DNA from: Kocuria sp. TGY1127_2
GTDB taxonomy: Bacteria > Actinomycetota > Actinomycetes > Actinomycetales > Micrococcaceae
DNA length: 64,000 nucleotides
NCBI RefSeq assembly: GCF_013394385.1
Contig: NZ_AP022834.1
Location: forward strand, 1,984,001-2,048,000
Direction of reading: 5' to 3'
Shown here: in pieces, positions 61,700-64,000 of the stretch
Position numbering within the stretch: position 1 is the first letter of the stretch
How the letters are laid out: every line of letters begins with the position of its first letter
Translations under genes and position numbers: made by a program
The notes under the pieces: model-generated
Databases searched by the model: none
The model's input: the letters and a program-made list of their open reading frames with translations, nothing else
Told to the model about the DNA's origin: nothing

Positions 61700-63406
61700 C
61701 TACTTCTCCTGATTGGCCTCCACGACCACGGGGATGATCATCGGTTTGCGACGAAGCTTCCGACCAATCCATTGGCCAATCGTACGGCGCACGATCTGCT
61801 GCATCTGGTGATTGGTCACGCGCTTGGCGGACTGCTCCTGAAGAGCGTCCTCGAGCGCCTCCGTGATCTTGGGAATCATCGGCGAGAAAACGGCGTCTTC
61901 TTCTGCAACGCCTCGGGCGTGGATATCCGGTCCTGCAACGACGCGTTTGGTCTTGCGATCGACCACAATCACGATCGAGACGAAGCCTTCTTCGCCCAAC
62001 GTGCGGCGGTCCTTGAGGTCCTGGTCCGTGATTTCGCCCACGGACTTGCCATCAACGTAGACATAGCCACAATCGACGGCGCCCACGATCCGGGCCTGCC
62101 CGTTCTTCATGTCCACCGCGATGCCGCTTTCGCCCAGGAGAACGTTCTCCTCGGGGACACCGGTTTCCATCGCGAGCTTGCCGTTCGCAATCAGGTGACG
62201 GACTTCGCCGTGGACTGGAAGGACGTAATTCGGCTCGAGGATGTTGTAGCAGTACAACAATTCGCCCGCGGCCGCGTGGCCCGAGACGTGAACCTTGGCA
62301 TTGCCCTTGTGGATCACATTCGCACCCAATTTGAGCAAGCCATTGATCACCCGGAACACGCTGTTCTCATTGCCAGGAATCAAGGACGAGGCCAACACGA
62401 TCGTGTCGTCCTGGTCGATCTGGATCCTATGGTCCCCACTGGCCATGCGGGACAACGCAGCCATGGGTTCTCCCTGAGAACCGGTGCACATCAGAACAAC
62501 CTCGTCATCGCGGTAATTGTCCACGTGCTTGAGATCGATCAGGACGTTCTCCGGAACGTGCAAGTAGCCGAGCTTCTCGGCGATCGACATATTGCGGACC
62601 ATCGAGCGGCCGCACAGCGCTACCTTACGGCCTCGCTCGACCGCGGCGTCGATCACCTGCTGAACACGGTGAACGTGAGAGGAGAAGGAAGCCACAATGA
62701 TGCGTTTGGGGGCGTCCCGGAAGACGTCGGAGAGCACCGGACCGATGTTCTTCTCCGTAGGAGTGAACCCAGGGACCTCCGCGTTGGTCGAATCCGGAAG
62801 GAAAAGATCGACGCCTTCCTCACCCAGTCGGGAGAAGTGACGCAAGTCGGTGATGCGACCGTCCAGAGGAAGCTGATCCATCTTGAAGTCGCCGGTGTGC
62901 AATACCGTCCCGGCCTTGGTTCTGATGAAGACAGCCAAGGCATCCGGAATCGAATGGTTCACGGCCACGAATTCGCATTCGAACGGCTTGAGATCCTCGA
63001 CATCGCCTTCCGCGACGGCCATGGACGTCGAGCGAATACGGTGCTCCTGAAGCTTCGCCTCAACCAGGGCCAGAGTCAGCTGCGAACCGATCAAGGGGAT
63101 ATCGGGCCGACGCTTGAGCAGATACGGAACCGCGCCGATGTGGTCCTCGTGACCGTGGGTCAGGACAATGGCAACGATGTCGTCGAGACGATCAAGAATA
63201 TGGTTCAGATCCGGCAGGATCAGGTCGACGCCAGGCTGGGTCTCCTCTGGGAAGAGAACACCGCAGTCTACGACCAGGAGCTTGCCGTTGAGTTCGTAGA
63301 CCGTCATGTTGCGGCCTATCTCACCCAGTCCGCCGAGGGCCAGAACACGCAGAGTGTCCTTTTGCAGCTTCGGAGGTTTGGGCAAATCGGTAGGTATCTG
63401 GGTCAC
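61700..63406 (-). CDS. rnj: Ribonuclease J
   Basis: RNase J is a 5' exo- and endoribonuclease in rRNA and mRNA processing. The 568-residue protein has the metallo-beta-lactamase motif LTHGHEDHIGAVPYLL (HGHEDH at 84-89), GTVLHTGDFKMD, the beta-CASP signs ALCGRSMVRN and CTGSQGEPMAAL, VHVSGHAAAGELL, and a C-terminal domain. I chose GTG at 63406 (MTQIPTDLPK), with AAAGGGG 4 nt upstream; the longer frame to 63538 overlaps dapA. It follows dapA by 55 nt with a hairpin between. Confidence 0.96.
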   Translation of the reverse strand: MTQIPTDLPKPPKLQKDTLRVLALGGLGEIGRNMTVYELNGKLLVVDCGVLFPEETQPGVDLILPDLNHILDRLDDIVAIVLTHGHEDHIGAVPYLLKRRPDIPLIGSQLTLALVEAKLQEHRIRSTSMAVAEGDVEDLKPFECEFVAVNHSIPDALAVFIRTKAGTVLHTGDFKMDQLPLDGRITDLRHFSRLGEEGVDLFLPDSTNAEVPGFTPTEKNIGPVLSDVFRDAPKRIIVASFSSHVHRVQQVIDAAVERGRKVALCGRSMVRNMSIAEKLGYLHVPENVLIDLKHVDNYRDDEVVLMCTGSQGEPMAALSRMASGDHRIQIDQDDTIVLASSLIPGNENSVFRVINGLLKLGANVIHKGNAKVHVSGHAAAGELLYCYNILEPNYVLPVHGEVRHLIANGKLAMETGVPEENVLLGESGIAVDMKNGQARIVGAVDCGYVYVDGKSVGEITDQDLKDRRTLGEEGFVSIVIVVDRKTKRVVAGPDIHARGVAEEDAVFSPMIPKITEALEDALQEQSAKRVTNHQMQQIVRRTIGQWIGRKLRRKPMIIPVVVEANQEK

Positions 63407-63428
63407 GGGACCCCTTTCTGATGATGAA

Positions 63429-63454
63429 GGCCCCGCCGGCTCTGCAGCGGGGCC
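63429..63454 (-). other. Hairpin between dapA and rnj
   Basis: GGCCCCGC and GCGGGGCC form a perfect 8-bp stem with a 10-nt loop, 7 nt past the dapA stop and 23 nt before the rnj start. No T-run follows. It could be an RNA processing or stability element; RNase J messages are often self-regulated in other bacteria. Confidence 0.45.
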
Positions 63455-63461
63455 CGTGAGG

Positions 63462-64000
63462 TTATTCGATGCTTGAGGCGGCGGCTGACCCTTCGAGGTC
63501 TGACCGAATTCGTGCGGTCTCCGCCTCGGTGGGTTCAACGTGCGGCAGGCGCACCGTATTGGTTGCGAGCCTTCCCTGCCATTGAAGAATTGTTTTGGCG
63601 GCCACGGCCCCGGGAACCCGGGTCATGGTCGCGGTGACGACCGGATGTACATCCCGATGGATTCGCTGCGCGGTGGCCAGATCGCCCCGAACGACGGAAT
63701 CGATGAGATCGCGGAACTGCTCCGGAATCACGTGCGTGGTCACTCCGATGAGTCCCTGCGCACCGATGGCCATCCAGGGGAGGGTCAATCCGTCGTCGCC
63801 CGAGTAAAACTGAAGGTCCGTCCGAGACATCACTTCGGTTGCGCTCGCGAAATCTGCCTTGGCATCTTTGACGGCAACAATATTCGGGTGTTCTGCGAGC
63901 GCGACCATGGTTTCGGGCGCGATCTGGATCCCGGCGCGGCCGGGGATGTCGTACAACATGATCGGGGTCTTGACCGAGTCGGCCACGGTGCGGAAGTGCG
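63462..64000 (-). CDS. dapA: 4-hydroxy-tetrahydrodipicolinate synthase (5' end beyond window)
   Basis: DapA joins pyruvate and aspartate semialdehyde at the first step of lysine/DAP synthesis. The visible C-terminal 179 residues begin in frame HFRTVADSVKTPIMLYDIPG and contain VAVKDAKAD, whose first Lys forms the Schiff base, then FYSGDDGLTLPWMAIGAQG. About 120 N-terminal residues lie outside. No start codon is expected in the window; the GTG at 63986 is internal. dapF lies at 49510-50520. Confidence 0.95.
   Translation of the reverse strand, partial: HFRTVADSVKTPIMLYDIPGRAGIQIAPETMVALAEHPNIVAVKDAKADFASATEVMSRTDLQFYSGDDGLTLPWMAIGAQGLIGVTTHVIPEQFRDLIDSVVRGDLATAQRIHRDVHPVVTATMTRVPGAVAAKTILQWQGRLATNTVRLPHVEPTEAETARIRSDLEGSAAASSIE

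Noticed and set aside
61565..63421. 618-residue open frame on the plus strand
   Set aside because: Antisense shadow of rnj, which carries all RNase J motifs; no ribosome site or family match.

Overview
The window is chromosomal core DNA from a high-GC Gram-positive bacterium. Gene order and protein sequences look like an actinobacterium of the Micrococcaceae type (Arthrobacter/Kocuria/Rothia relatives). Signs of this are argCJBDFR-argG-argH beside tyrS and an rRNA operon, HAD-tlyA-nadK-recN, lexA beside a LysM gene and hisC-hisB-hisH-hisA, infC-rpmI-rplT, and ftsK-pgsA-cinA-clgR-recA-recX. The genus cannot be fixed from sequence alone. I see no phage, insertion sequence, CRISPR array, toxin-antitoxin pair, tRNA gene or sign of recent transfer. 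Nearly all genes lie on the minus strand.

Layout, left to right (minus-strand genes are transcribed right to left). 1-5993: TTG-started TPR protein, HAD phosphatase, small acidic protein, tlyA, nadK and recN (cut by the left edge), chained by 4-nt overlaps. 6136-8568: CoA-transferase and glutaryl-CoA dehydrogenase-like pair. 8853-14436: one 16S-23S-5S rRNA operon with its promoter and boxA-like repeats, no spacer tRNA. 14748-19073: tyrS, a HelD/HelR-type RNA polymerase helicase and apt. 19241-28649: a complete arginine pathway, with paired ArgR-type operators before argC and argG. 28748-30486: quinone reductase, a poly(C) tract, a terminator and a two-helix membrane protein. 30552-37567: pheST, a Nudix hydrolase, a cation transporter, an rRNA/tRNA methyltransferase, rplT and rpmI.

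37724-43998: infC with an AUU start behind an attenuator-like leader, a DUF1844 protein, sseB, hisA, a 55-residue membrane protein missed by simple ORF calling, hisH, hisB, hisC and a LysM protein divergent from lexA. 44037-45015: a cluster of LexA boxes and lexA. 45108-53099: dinG, hflX, a methyltransferase (+), dapF, miaA and miaB. 53205-58529: a kinase-like protein (+), recX, recA with two damage-inducible promoters, a DUF3046 protein, clgR, cinA and pgsA. 58564-64000: ftsK, rnj and the 3' part of dapA.

Themes: amino-acid synthesis (Arg complete; His and diaminopimelate partial), translation (rRNA, TyrRS, PheRS, IF3, L20, L35, MiaA/B, TlyA) and DNA damage (RecN, LexA, RecA, RecX, DinG-like helicase, FtsK, LysM division-inhibitor candidate). 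I do not find a convincing wholly new system. The best leads are regulatory: the infC leader, the double recA promoter, the lexA/LysM operators feeding the his genes, the twin ArgR operators, and a few small conserved-looking proteins of unknown function.
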